Notes under the pieces: generated by a model | What the model was told of the DNA's origin: nothing | Database searches by the model: none | The model's input: only the letters and a program-made list of their open reading frames with translations | Position numbers and translations under genes: made by a program | Shown here: positions 34,263-43,641 of the stretch, one piece after another | How positions within the stretch are numbered: position 1 is the first letter of the stretch | Layout of the letters: every line of letters begins with the position of its first letter | DNA from: DATKLX01 sp035542155 | GTDB lineage: Bacteria > Chloroflexota > Anaerolineae > Anaerolineales > Anaerolineaceae | Length of the DNA stretch: 53,791 nucleotides | Reading direction: 5' to 3' | Assembly: GCA_035542155.1 (NCBI GenBank) | Contig: DATKLX010000168.1 | Location: forward strand, 1-53,791

Positions 34263-35875
34263 AGATCAATGGTGATGAGCGCCGCTGGCTGGCTGGTTAC
34301 CTGACTTTCTTAGTCGTTTTCACCTCGCTCCCGTATTTTATCGGTTTTTCAAACGCCGCGTCCGAATGGCGATTTTCGGGGTTTACGTTCGGGGTAGAAG
34401 ATGGAAACTCTTATATCGCAAAAATGTTAGCCGGGCAAGCCGGCGACTGGCTGTTCCGTAGCCCATTTACAGCATTTTCTCAAAGGGGGGTGCTGACCTT
34501 TCTGCCTTATTTGCTCCTGGGAAAACTGGCCTATCCACCCGGGCTGCACGAACAGTTGGTGGCTCTATTTCACCTGTTTCGAATCTCCTCGGTCTGTCTG
34601 TATAGTCTTGCTTCTTACCAGTTCCTCATTGCCTTTGTTCAGGACGTTCGCTTTCGCCGCCTGGGAATCGTGCTTCTCACCCTGGGTGGAGGGCTGGGGT
34701 GGCTGCTCGTTCTCGCTGGGCGAACGAACTGGCTCGGTTCTCTTCCGCTGGACTTCTATTCACCGGAGAGTTTTGGGTTCCTCTCGCTGTTCGGGCTGCC
34801 GCATCTGGCTGCCGCGCGGGCTTTATTATTATGGGGGCTGCTGGTGTACCTAGTCCCTGAGACCCTTCCACAGGGTTTCCGCCAGTCCTGGAAAAGAGGT
34901 GGGATCACCGGGTTGCTGTGGCTGGTGATGGGCTTGTTCCAGCCTTTGACTGTGGTGATAGGTTGGGTTGTCCTGGGGGCGCATCTGGCTCTAGGTGCAG
35001 CCTGGCGGCTATTTCGGAAACAGAATGATCCTTTGAAGAGGACCGGCTGGAAAGAGCACTTTATTGCCGCTCTCTACGCTGGCCTGGTTTCGTCGCCGAT
35101 CGTGGCGTATACGATGGTCGCGTATACTACCGATCCATATTTAAAAGTCTGGTCGAGCCAGAACCTGATCCTGTCTCCTCATCCGCTGCATTACCTGGTC
35201 GCTTACGGGTTGATCCTGCCGTTCGCCATTTTAGGCGTGAAGCGGCTGATCCAGAAAAACCAGGATTGGGGCGTTTTTTTCGCAGGCTGGCTGATCCTGC
35301 TCCCATTTCTGGCTTACTTTCCGTTCAATCTTCAACGCAGGCTGCCCGAAGGGATCTGGACAGCGTGGGTGGTTACGGCGATGGCCTGGTTGGCCTCTCA
35401 ATCGAAACCGAAGGCCAGCAGGTGGAGCTACATCTTTACCCTGCTGCTCCCCTCGTCCATAATTTTCTATTTTGGGAGCCTGTTCAGGATTCTAACTCCA
35501 GGGGCGCCCGTCTATGTACCGGTTCAGGAGGCGCAGATCTTCGAATCGATTCAAAGTACAGTCCCCAGAGACAGCGTCTTTCTGGCTTCCTTCGAAACGG
35601 GAAACCAATTGCCAGCCTGGGCTCCAGTCCATGTATTGATCGGTCATGGGCCGGAAAGCGCCAATCTTAAGGAAATCCAGCCGCTGGTCGAAAATTTCTA
35701 TCATGCTGGGGAGAGCGATCGGACCCGATTGGAGCTGATCCACCGGTTCAACGTCCGGTACGTGTTCTGGGGGCCGTCAGAATGGAGCCTGGGTAACTGG
35801 GATCCTTCCAAGGCCGATTATTTGCGACTGGTTAACCGTCAGGGTGATTACCTTTACTATGAAGTCCACGAGTAA
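34259..35875 (+). CDS. Polytopic membrane protein A', paralogue of the 30583 gene
   Basis: A 538-residue protein with about ten helices and a soluble C-terminal part. GFTFGVEDGNSYIAKM in the first loop lines up with GFLYNPIDGNSYLAKM of protein A. Near the C-terminus VFLASFETGNQLPAW and FNVRYVFWGPSE match VLAGPETSLFIPAQ and HRVNYVWIGPRE. The ATG at 34259 overlaps the stop of gene B, with GGAG just upstream. The earlier frame opening at 34214 lies inside gene B. Confidence 0.75.
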   Translation: MKINGDERRWLAGYLTFLVVFTSLPYFIGFSNAASEWRFSGFTFGVEDGNSYIAKMLAGQAGDWLFRSPFTAFSQRGVLTFLPYLLLGKLAYPPGLHEQLVALFHLFRISSVCLYSLASYQFLIAFVQDVRFRRLGIVLLTLGGGLGWLLVLAGRTNWLGSLPLDFYSPESFGFLSLFGLPHLAAARALLLWGLLVYLVPETLPQGFRQSWKRGGITGLLWLVMGLFQPLTVVIGWVVLGAHLALGAAWRLFRKQNDPLKRTGWKEHFIAALYAGLVSSPIVAYTMVAYTTDPYLKVWSSQNLILSPHPLHYLVAYGLILPFAILGVKRLIQKNQDWGVFFAGWLILLPFLAYFPFNLQRRLPEGIWTAWVVTAMAWLASQSKPKASRWSYIFTLLLPSSIIFYFGSLFRILTPGAPVYVPVQEAQIFESIQSTVPRDSVFLASFETGNQLPAWAPVHVLIGHGPESANLKEIQPLVENFYHAGESDRTRLELIHRFNVRYVFWGPSEWSLGNWDPSKADYLRLVNRQGDYLYYEVHE

Positions 35876-38270
35876 TCTGTTGGGCAAACTGAAGTCAGGT
35901 CAAATCCTCATCCCTTTCGCGCTGGTGTGTATCGCGCCTTGGATCTTGCTCGCCCCGGTTTTTCTCACGGGCAAAGTTTTATTTTGGGGGACTCCTTTCC
36001 TTCAATTTGTCCCCTGGCGAGAATGGGCCTGGCGGATGCTGTTTGCAGGTAAGCTGCCGCTCTGGAATCCATACGTCGGAATGGGCGCTCCGCTGATCGC
36101 CAATTACCAATCCGCACTTTTTTATCCACCCAACCTGCTCCTCGGACTGCTCCAGTTGGTTGCAGGCGTGGGGGGTCAGGCGTGGGGCCAGGCGATCCTG
36201 GTTGCTGCTCATTTGAGCTGGGCGGGAACGGGGATGATCCTCCTCGCCCGGCGGTTGGAGATCAGGCCGCTGGGACAGGCGATCGCCGGACTGGCATTCT
36301 CGTTGTCCTCTTATCTGGTCGCCCGCTCGGGATTCTTGAGCATCAACGCGACCGTTGCCTGGATGCCCTGGGTGGTCTGGGGGACCGATCGGATCATCGA
36401 ATGTGGGGTGTTCAATCGGCCGCTGGTGAGTCTCAGTACAGTCAAAATGCTGGTCCCTTTCATTCTCTGCCTGGGTTTTCAACTTCTTGCGGGTCACGCC
36501 CAATCGGCCTGGTATACCATCCTGTTCTCGCTTGCCTGGCTGGTCTTCTGGGCTATCCAAAAAAATGGGTTGCGTAAATTGGGATATGCCCTGCTTCTGT
36601 TTGGCGCCGGGGCAATTTTCGCGGCATGCCTGGCAGGCATCCAGCTTCTCCCGACCGGGGAGTATCTCCTACAATCCCAACGGTCCGGGGCGGTCGCGTA
36701 CGATTACGCGGTTAATTATTCCTTCTGGCCCTGGAGGCTGTTGAGCCTGCTTGCGCCAGATTTATTCGGCAACCCGGCTCACGGAGATTACTGGTTTCCT
36801 GTTTATTTCTGGGAGGACGCGGTCTATGTCGGCCTGCTGCCCATCTTACTGGCAATTTCAGCCATTTTCAGTGCCGGCCTGAAGCGCCGCTCCATGGTTC
36901 TCATCACCTATCCCCGCTATCAGAACCGGGCCTTCATCTGGCTACTGGTCCTCATCACTGGGCTGGCTTTTTTACTGGCGCTGGGCGCTTATACGCCGGT
37001 ATATCCGTTTTTTTACCGCTATGTGCCAACCTTCGCAATGTTCCAGGCTCCGACTCGATTTTCCCTCCTGGCGGTTTTTTCGCTATGCCTCCTGTCGGCG
37101 GTCGGCTCGCAGTTCTGGCGCCGGCCAACCAGGAGAGGCCTGTATTGGTCCCGGCTGGGGACGGCGGGGGCGTTCGCAATCACACTGGGGGCTGGCCTGG
37201 GCTGGTTTTTTATGCGTGGAGTCAGACCCACATTCATTCGTGCGCTGGCTCTGGCTGGTTTCTGGGCTCTGGGGGCAGGGATTTTGAATCTGACTGCCCC
37301 GGAAGATCGGGACGAAAGCAAATCACCAGCCTGGTCGTATGGGGTGATATTCTGGATCGCTCTGGATCTCCTCGTCGCGGGATGGGGGTTAAATCCTGGC
37401 AGCCCTCCCGATCTGTATACCCGACCAGCCCAGACGGCTCAAACTGCGCTTGAGGCTGCGGGCGATGGGAGGATTTTCCTGCCCGCTGACGTCGAGTATG
37501 ATTTGAAGTTCAATCGTTTTCTGAAAATCAGGACATTCGAGATCGGTGAGGATATCACTCGGCTTCGCCAGGTATTTCTCCCCAATGCGAATATGCTCGA
37601 CCGCCTCCCCAGTGCGAATAATTTTGACCCTCTGGTTCCGGCGCGGTACGCACGCTGGATGGACCACCTGCAGACCCGGTCCTCGAATGAAATCCCCTGG
37701 TGGCTGGCGTGGATGAATGTTAACGCTGTCGAGCGGCAAGAACCAACCAGCGCCTCAGGAATCCAGTTTTTATCGCAGCCAGGGACAAAGCGCTTCCGCT
37801 GGTTTCCGTGTGCAATCCAGGCAAAAAACGGCGAAGACGCCTGGGATAAGGTCAATTTTCAGCAGAACAAGCCGTTGCTTGTTTCTGGCATGAGCGTGCC
37901 ATTGGTTATCGAAACCGGAACGGAGAATCTGTCTGCTCAAGACTGCAATGCAGGTCAGGAGGTTGAGATGGCTCTAACCGGCGACGAGCCCAACCGGGTA
38001 GCGCTAACCGTTCGATCGAGCCGGGCCGGCTGGCTGTTTCAGGCAGATACCTGGTACCCCGGATGGCAGGCATATGTCGATCACCAGCCTGCAACCTTGC
38101 TGCGAGCAGAATACCTTTTCCGGGCGGTAGCGGTCCCGGCTGGCAAGCACCTTGTTGAATTTGTCTACAGACCGGTATCATTTACCCTTGGCGTGATCCT
38201 GACTTTCCTGACAGTTTTGGGGTTGGGATCCATTTTATTGAAACAGAGATGGCAAGGGAGAGCGGAGTAA
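35859..38270 (+). CDS. YfhO-family polytopic membrane protein B'
   Basis: An 803-residue YfhO-type protein: about 13 helices, then a soluble C-terminal domain with DTWYPGWQAYVD and a final helix near 775-795. KLPLWNPYVGMGAPLIANYQ is the YfhO loop motif and aligns with IPLWSPTILSGYPFVADP of protein B. The ATG at 35859 overlaps the previous gene by 17 bases. A GTG five codons earlier (35844) is possible. It is the last member of the A-B-A'-B' series and is followed by a MoxR-DUF58 pair. Confidence 0.82.
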   Translation: MKSTSNLLGKLKSGQILIPFALVCIAPWILLAPVFLTGKVLFWGTPFLQFVPWREWAWRMLFAGKLPLWNPYVGMGAPLIANYQSALFYPPNLLLGLLQLVAGVGGQAWGQAILVAAHLSWAGTGMILLARRLEIRPLGQAIAGLAFSLSSYLVARSGFLSINATVAWMPWVVWGTDRIIECGVFNRPLVSLSTVKMLVPFILCLGFQLLAGHAQSAWYTILFSLAWLVFWAIQKNGLRKLGYALLLFGAGAIFAACLAGIQLLPTGEYLLQSQRSGAVAYDYAVNYSFWPWRLLSLLAPDLFGNPAHGDYWFPVYFWEDAVYVGLLPILLAISAIFSAGLKRRSMVLITYPRYQNRAFIWLLVLITGLAFLLALGAYTPVYPFFYRYVPTFAMFQAPTRFSLLAVFSLCLLSAVGSQFWRRPTRRGLYWSRLGTAGAFAITLGAGLGWFFMRGVRPTFIRALALAGFWALGAGILNLTAPEDRDESKSPAWSYGVIFWIALDLLVAGWGLNPGSPPDLYTRPAQTAQTALEAAGDGRIFLPADVEYDLKFNRFLKIRTFEIGEDITRLRQVFLPNANMLDRLPSANNFDPLVPARYARWMDHLQTRSSNEIPWWLAWMNVNAVERQEPTSASGIQFLSQPGTKRFRWFPCAIQAKNGEDAWDKVNFQQNKPLLVSGMSVPLVIETGTENLSAQDCNAGQEVEMALTGDEPNRVALTVRSSRAGWLFQADTWYPGWQAYVDHQPATLLRAEYLFRAVAVPAGKHLVEFVYRPVSFTLGVILTFLTVLGLGSILLKQRWQGRAE

Positions 38271-38292
38271 GGTAATATTAAGTCTAGCAATC

Positions 38293-38315
38293 CGGTATTC
38301 GAAACCCGAATACTG
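38293..38315. repeat. Inverted repeat between the YfhO gene and the second moxR
   Basis: GTATTCG (38295-38301) and CGAATAC (38307-38313) pair perfectly around AAACC, extended by one G-U and one C-G pair. No T-run follows, so it is not a standard terminator. It may be an operator or an RNA processing/attenuation stem. The rest of the 112-bp gap is A/G-rich and I found no clear promoter in it. Confidence 0.45.
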
Positions 38316-38382
38316 ACTGAGAGCACGAGGAAAAAAAGGACTGCCAGGAAAAGGAAGAAACACCAGATGAGGTGATTGTCTT

Positions 38383-39357
38383 ATGGAAATGACTTCCATC
38401 GAAGTAAAGCCATTCGTTGAACGCGTCACGGTCAACCTGGAAAAGGTGATTGTTGGGAAAAGGTCCACAATTGACCTGATCATTATTGGTTTGCTTTGCC
38501 AGGGACATCTCTTGATCGAGGATGTGCCCGGGGTAGGGAAAACGATGCTCGCGCGAAGCCTCGCTCGCTCGCTGGGATGCACGTTCAACCGGATCCAATT
38601 CACGCCCGATATGCTGCCTAGTGACGTGACGGGGGTTTCGATTTTTAACCAGGAGAACCGCCAGTTTGAGTACCGCCCTGGGCCGTTGATGGCCCAGATC
38701 GTTTTAGCGGATGAAATTAACCGAGCCACACCTAAAACCCAATCGGCCCTACTGGAGGCAATGGAGGAACGCCAGACCACCGTGGATGGGGTAACTCACC
38801 CTTTACCGCAGCCCTTCATGGTGATGGCGACTCAAAATCCAATCGAGTACGAAGGAACCTTTCCATTGCCCGAGGCACAGTTAGACCGCTTTTTGTTGCG
38901 CGTCCGGATGGGATATCCGAATCTTAACGATGAAATTCACGTCCTGGAGCTACAGCAGATTTCCCACCCGATCAATGATTTAACCCCCGTAGTGAGCCTG
39001 GAGGAACTGCAGCAGGTCCAGCAGGCGATTAAAACTGTGTATGTAGCCCCTGCGATCAAACGCTACCTTGTCGAGCTGACCAGGTTGACGCGAGAGCACA
39101 ACGACGTCTACCTCGGGGCGAGCCCGCGCGGGAGTCTGGCGTTATTCCGGGCCGGGCAGGCGAGGGCCTCGATGGCCGGACGAGACTATGTGCTCCCAGA
39201 CGACATCAAGGCGCTGGCGATACCAGTCTTATCCCACCGGATGGTGGTGAGCCCGGCAGCCAGACTGCGTAATTTAACCTCGGAAAAAATCGTCCAGGAA
39301 GTGATGAGCAACCTGGCGGTGCCAGGTGGCGATCTGAGCGGAGGAATCCAGCGGTGA
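38383..39357 (+). CDS. MoxR-family AAA+ ATPase (second copy)
   Basis: A 324-residue MoxR ATPase. Walker A is DVPGVGKT (47-54), Walker B LADEINRATPKTQ, and sensor 1 is in ATQNPIEYEGT. LGASPRGSLALFRAGQA lies in the lid. It closely resembles the copy at 13603, including the DGVT-PLP-PF stretch. The stop overlaps the GTG of the DUF58 gene (39354-39357), as in the first cluster. Confidence 0.93.
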   Translation: MEMTSIEVKPFVERVTVNLEKVIVGKRSTIDLIIIGLLCQGHLLIEDVPGVGKTMLARSLARSLGCTFNRIQFTPDMLPSDVTGVSIFNQENRQFEYRPGPLMAQIVLADEINRATPKTQSALLEAMEERQTTVDGVTHPLPQPFMVMATQNPIEYEGTFPLPEAQLDRFLLRVRMGYPNLNDEIHVLELQQISHPINDLTPVVSLEELQQVQQAIKTVYVAPAIKRYLVELTRLTREHNDVYLGASPRGSLALFRAGQARASMAGRDYVLPDDIKALAIPVLSHRMVVSPAARLRNLTSEKIVQEVMSNLAVPGGDLSGGIQR

Positions 39358-40664
39358 TCGTGGTACGACGCAATTTTTGGGTCGTGCTGGCTTTATTGAT
39401 CGTCAGTCTAACCACTGCCATAATTACCGGTTCCACGATCTATTACCGGTTGGTCTATCTATGGGTGTTGATGATCGTCACAGGCTGGATCTGGGCGTAT
39501 TTTTCTTTAAGGGGGGTCAGCCTGCGGCGCTTGGCGCGGACTCTACGCCAACAGGTGGGACAGATTTTTGAAGAACGGTTTGAATTGTCCAATACAGGAC
39601 GGCTTCCCAGGTTGTGGCTTTCACTGAAAGATGAGGGCCCGATCCCTGGCTCGGCAGGCTCGCGGGTGCTGACCTGGATCGGCGGGCGCCAACAGCGGAC
39701 CTATCTCTCCTATACCTGGTTGACCAGGCGCGGACAGTTTCCACTGGGACCAACCGTTTTCGAATCAGGAGACCTGTTCGGGTTGTTCGGTTCAAGAATG
39801 GAAGTGCCAGCGCAGAATTATTTGCTGGTAACTCCGTTCCTGGTGGATTTACAATCTTTTCCGGCGCCTTCAGGAACGCTTCCAGGTGGTCGTGCCTTGC
39901 ATTTGCGCTCGCTCGAAGTGACCCCTTACGCAGCAGGTGTCCGGGAATATATCCCCGGAGATTCTTTGAATCGCATCCACTGGCCAACCACCGCAAGGCG
40001 GGATAAATTGATGGTCAAGGAGTTCGAGCAGGATCCGCAGGCGGACGTGTGGCTGTTCGTGGATGGTCAGGCGCTGGTTCAGGCTGCCCTGCCCGAATCA
40101 GAAGCGACTCCGCAAGGCGACAGATTATGGCTCTGGCGCCACCGCCCAGATGAGGTGACCATGCCACCGGCTACGTTTGAGTACGCTGTTAGCTCGGCTG
40201 CTTCAATTGGCCATTATTTCATCCAGAAAGGCCGGGCGGTTGGGCTAACTTCGATCGGCCAGATCCATGTTGTCCTCCCTGCCGAACGGGGAGAACGCCA
40301 GTTGGGGAAGATACTCGACACGCTGGCCTTCATCCAGGGCGAAGGCGACCTGCCGTTATTAGGTGTGGTCACCGCTCAGGCCGGGTCTTTACCCCAGGGC
40401 AGCACTGTGGTTTTGATCACTTCCTCAACGGACCAGGGAGTGCTGCTGGCCGCTGAGGATCTCGAACAACGCAACATGCATCCTGTCGTGGTATTAATCG
40501 ATGCGGCAAGCTTCGGCGGAGCCAGTGGAACGCAAGGGTTGGGGGTCTCTCTGACCGAGCGGGGGTATGCTGTTAAAATTGTTGCGAACGGCGCAGATCT
40601 GCGCATTGCACTCGAACAGCCAGGTGGGTTCGGCCTGGGACCGAACTGGTGGTCGGGAAAATGA
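39354..40664 (+). CDS. DUF58 domain protein (partner of the second MoxR)
   Basis: A 436-residue protein with two N-terminal hydrophobic segments (about 8-27 and 32-52), a beta-rich middle and the DUF58 signature REYIPGDSLNRIHW followed by PTTARRDKLMVKEFE. A von Willebrand A-like part (VWLFVDG; TVVLITSSTD) follows. The GTG start overlaps the MoxR stop. It resembles the DUF58 at 9502-10794 more than that at 12410. No TgpA or DUF4129 gene follows here, so this MoxR-DUF58 pair may serve other membrane clients, perhaps the YfhO-type proteins upstream (inference). Confidence 0.9.
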   Translation: MIVVRRNFWVVLALLIVSLTTAIITGSTIYYRLVYLWVLMIVTGWIWAYFSLRGVSLRRLARTLRQQVGQIFEERFELSNTGRLPRLWLSLKDEGPIPGSAGSRVLTWIGGRQQRTYLSYTWLTRRGQFPLGPTVFESGDLFGLFGSRMEVPAQNYLLVTPFLVDLQSFPAPSGTLPGGRALHLRSLEVTPYAAGVREYIPGDSLNRIHWPTTARRDKLMVKEFEQDPQADVWLFVDGQALVQAALPESEATPQGDRLWLWRHRPDEVTMPPATFEYAVSSAASIGHYFIQKGRAVGLTSIGQIHVVLPAERGERQLGKILDTLAFIQGEGDLPLLGVVTAQAGSLPQGSTVVLITSSTDQGVLLAAEDLEQRNMHPVVVLIDAASFGGASGTQGLGVSLTERGYAVKIVANGADLRIALEQPGGFGLGPNWWSGK

Positions 40665-40705
40665 TTTTCCCATCGAACAACACTTTTCTCAATAGCGGGT
40701 GACTC

Positions 40706-41431
40706 ATGCCAACCACACTGCTTTACCAGACTGACAGTTACATAAAAGAATTCTCCGCAACGGTCATAGGCGTCGATCCAGAAATAAGAGGGATCGAGTT
40801 GGATCAGACTGCATTCTATCCTGGAGGCGGCGGCCAGCCATACGACACCGGCACACTTGACTGCGGTCCGGAAGTTTTCCATCTCAGGCGAGCCCAGAAA
40901 GTGGACGACAGAGTCTGGCACTGGGTGGATGGAGATGGCCCGTTGCCAGAATCAGGAACAACAGTCACAGGGAAGCTGGAATGGACCCGGCGTTACCGGC
41001 TGATGCGCACGCACACTGCCATGCACATCTTGTGTGGAGTGGTCTTTCGTGATTATGGAGCGCTCGTCACCGGTGGGGATATGGAGCCTTTGATCGGAAG
41101 AATGGATTTCGAGTTTGAGACGATGAGCAAAGACCTGGTTGGTTCGATCGAGACTGCAATCAATCTGGAGGTTCAAAAGGCCAGGCAGGTGATCGTATCC
41201 ATCTTGCCGCGCGAAGAAGCCTTCCAGATTCCCGACCTGATCCGAACGAAGATCAACCTCCTCCCGGTAGGGATCGATTACGTGCGGGTAGTGAATATCC
41301 AGGGACTGGATATGCAGGCAGATGGGGGGACGCATGTTCGAAACACTGCCGAGGTCGGGAAGTTGAAGGTTGTCGATTATAAGAGCAAAGGGAAGATCAA
41401 CAAACGGATTTACCTGGAAATCCAGGATTGA
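40706..41431 (+). CDS. Alanyl-tRNA editing protein, AlaX type
   Basis: A 241-residue trans-editing protein related to the editing and C-Ala-linked regions of alanyl-tRNA synthetase. It hydrolyses Ser- or Gly-tRNA(Ala). QTAFYPGGGGQPYDTG (34-49) is the family glycine-rich motif. The metal site is RTH(103)TAMH(107)IL plus AD(206)GGTH(210)V. The third ligand, Cys in the common CGGTH form, is Asp here. The Gly-rich domain plus editing core gives the AlaX-M length. It is 42 nt after the DUF58 gene. Confidence 0.9.
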   Translation: MPTTLLYQTDSYIKEFSATVIGVDPEIRGIELDQTAFYPGGGGQPYDTGTLDCGPEVFHLRRAQKVDDRVWHWVDGDGPLPESGTTVTGKLEWTRRYRLMRTHTAMHILCGVVFRDYGALVTGGDMEPLIGRMDFEFETMSKDLVGSIETAINLEVQKARQVIVSILPREEAFQIPDLIRTKINLLPVGIDYVRVVNIQGLDMQADGGTHVRNTAEVGKLKVVDYKSKGKINKRIYLEIQD

Positions 41432-41460
41432 AGAACGCGACCAGGGGGGTATTCTTGGGT

Positions 41461-41489
41461 TTGCATGGGGGGACGAAAAGTAGTATAAA
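41461..41489 (+). promoter_or_regulatory. Promoter of the aromatic catabolism block
   Basis: TTGCAT (41461-41466), 17 bp, TATAAA (41484-41489), with a leader of about 55 nt to the ATG at 41552. AGGAG (41536-41540) is the likely ribosome binding site. The 120-bp gap after the AlaX gene contains nothing else I recognise. Confidence 0.55.
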
Positions 41490-41551
41490 ATGATAAAGAA
41501 TGGTGAAAATTGGTTTGTTAACCGTAATTCATTTTAGGAGCCAGTGAAAAG

Positions 41552-42679
41552 ATGGAAATCAGCTCTATTGTAGGGGATCGACCAATCAGCGAAGAGGGTG
41601 ATTTCGTTGAAATCAAGAGCATCGATCATATCCATTTTTGGGTGGGGAACGCCAAACAGGCGATGTACTTCTGGTGGAAGGGGTTCGGATTCGACCCTGT
41701 GGCGTATTCGGGACTGGAAACGGGAAACCGGCGTTTCTCATCCTACGTGCTCGAATCAGGGCACATTCGGTTCGTCGTCTCCGCGGCGTATAGTCCCTCG
41801 GATGAAATCTCCGCCCACCATCTCGTCCACGGCGATGGGGTGAAAACCATCGCATTCGAGGTCGATGACGTCGAACAGGCGTACCGGGAATCTACCCGGC
41901 GGGGCGGCGCGGGAATCTGGAATCCACGGGAAGAACGCGACGAGTTTGGCACACTTCGCACTGCAGCCATCCGCACGTATGGAGAAGTCCAGCATGTGTT
42001 TGTCGACAGGTCGGATTACCAGGGGAAATTCGCACCGACCTACAGGTCGTTAGAACTTCCCTCGGTTTCTACCGGACTGGCAGCGATCGATCACATCGTG
42101 GGGAATGTCCCCCTGGGAAAAATGAACACCTGGGTTAATTTCTACCACCAGGTGTTGGGCTTCCGCCAGTTGATCCATTTCGACGATCAGGATATCAGCA
42201 CAGAATATTCTGCATTAATGTCCAAAGTGATGCAGAATAGATCAGGACGGGTCAAGCTGCCGATCAACGAGCCCGCTGAAGGGAAGAAGAAAAGCCAGAT
42301 CGAAGAGTATCTCGACTATTATTATGGTGCAGGAGTGCAACACATCGCCCTGGCGACTGGAGATATTCTCACCACTGTGCAGGCACTCGCCGAGCGCGGG
42401 ATCGAGTTCCTGCGCGTTCCGGATGCCTACTACCAGGTGCTTCCCGAACGAGTCGGACCGATTAAAGAACCGCTGGACGCGATTCGTGAGATGGGCATTC
42501 TAGTGGATCGTGATGATGAGGGATATTTACTCCAAATCTTTTCCAAGCCAATACAGGATAGGCCCACCGCTTTTATCGAGATAATCCAACGCCGGGGAAG
42601 CCGTGGTTTTGGAAAAGGTAATTTCAAGGCTTTGTTTGAGGCACTCGAAGCCGAACAGAATCTGCGGGGAAATTTGTAA
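41552..42679 (+). CDS. hppD: 4-hydroxyphenylpyruvate dioxygenase
   Basis: A 375-residue non-haem Fe(II) enzyme converting 4-hydroxyphenylpyruvate, O2 and water to homogentisate and CO2. It has two vicinal-oxygen-chelate halves: DHIHFWVG (25-32) opens the first and IDH(181)IVGN the second. The iron ligands are His181, His264 (VQHIAL) and Glu343 (FIEIIQR). The C-terminal helix GRGFGKGNFKALFEA-type motif (here GSRGFGKGNFKALFEA) gates the active site. The length is normal. It is the first gene of a homogentisate pathway block. Confidence 0.96.
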   Translation: MEISSIVGDRPISEEGDFVEIKSIDHIHFWVGNAKQAMYFWWKGFGFDPVAYSGLETGNRRFSSYVLESGHIRFVVSAAYSPSDEISAHHLVHGDGVKTIAFEVDDVEQAYRESTRRGGAGIWNPREERDEFGTLRTAAIRTYGEVQHVFVDRSDYQGKFAPTYRSLELPSVSTGLAAIDHIVGNVPLGKMNTWVNFYHQVLGFRQLIHFDDQDISTEYSALMSKVMQNRSGRVKLPINEPAEGKKKSQIEEYLDYYYGAGVQHIALATGDILTTVQALAERGIEFLRVPDAYYQVLPERVGPIKEPLDAIREMGILVDRDDEGYLLQIFSKPIQDRPTAFIEIIQRRGSRGFGKGNFKALFEALEAEQNLRGNL

Positions 42680-42708
42680 ACTGTCTGGATTTTGAAAGCC
42701 GGGCTGGC

Positions 42709-43623
42709 GTGCGCTTACTCAGTTTCGCATTAATCGACGAGCCAGGCGGATTCAGGCTGGGGGCCTGGGTTCAGGATAAAGTCGTGGATCTATCTGATCT
42801 CGACCTGGCTGCTCTATTCGACGCCCTGGGCAAAGGTGGAGTGCCTGCCGGACGAAATGGACGGGCTAGAGCGGCATACGGGCTTGATGAGGTGACGATC
42901 GGCGCTCCGGTGCCATCCCCGGTGACGATCCGTGATTTTTACGCGTTCGAGCAGCACGTACGGACAGCTCATCGGGATCGGAATAGAGAAGTTCCAGAGG
43001 AGTGGTACCAGTTCCCAGTTTTTTATTTTTCGAATCCCCATGTTGTTTTTGGGCCAGATCAGAGCATCCCTCATCCTGCGTATAGCCAAGAGCTGGACTA
43101 TGAGCTGGAAGTTGCCTGTGTGATCGGAAAGAAGGGAATGGACATTCCGGTCGAGCGAGCAGAGGATTACATCCTCGGCTATACGATTATGAATGATTGG
43201 TCAGCACGTGATATTCAGCGTCTTGAAACCCGGGTTGGCCTGGGACCCGCAAAATCCAAGGATTTTGCCACATCACTGGGTCCCTGGTTGGTGACACCTG
43301 ATGAGCTGACCGACTGTGCTATGGGACGCGTTGGGGTCTATGCCCTGGAGATGAAAACGAGGGTCAATGGCGTGGAGCGTTCCTGTGGCAACTGGGCCGA
43401 TATCCATTATTCCTTCGGAGAAATGATCGCCCGAGCCTCGCAGGATGTTACTCTTTACCCCGGCGATGTCATCGGGTCCGGCACAGTTGGAACCGGTTGC
43501 CTATTGGAGCTCACCCATGGGAAAGGCCCCTGGCTGCAGCCGGGGGATATAGTCGAATTGGAAATCGAGCGCCTAGGCGTGTTGAGAACCAAAATTGGAA
43601 ACCGGCGATCAGCCGGCGTTTGA
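42709..43623 (+). CDS. Fumarylacetoacetate hydrolase-family protein
   Basis: A 304-residue protein of the FAH superfamily. FYFSNPHVVFGPD and ELDYELEVACVIGKKG carry the metal-binding carboxylates. GYTIMNDWSARDIQ holds the conserved Asp. KSKDFATSLGPWLVTPDEL and GDVIGSGTVGTG complete the fold. Being between hppD and hmgA it is best read as fumarylacetoacetase, splitting fumarylacetoacetate to fumarate and acetoacetate. Its short length is that of generic FAH-family hydrolases rather than the roughly 420-residue classical fumarylacetoacetase. The start is a GTG at 42709. Confidence 0.87.
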   Translation: MRLLSFALIDEPGGFRLGAWVQDKVVDLSDLDLAALFDALGKGGVPAGRNGRARAAYGLDEVTIGAPVPSPVTIRDFYAFEQHVRTAHRDRNREVPEEWYQFPVFYFSNPHVVFGPDQSIPHPAYSQELDYELEVACVIGKKGMDIPVERAEDYILGYTIMNDWSARDIQRLETRVGLGPAKSKDFATSLGPWLVTPDELTDCAMGRVGVYALEMKTRVNGVERSCGNWADIHYSFGEMIARASQDVTLYPGDVIGSGTVGTGCLLELTHGKGPWLQPGDIVELEIERLGVLRTKIGNRRSAGV

Positions 43624-43641
43624 GAAAAACAGGAGGAACCC

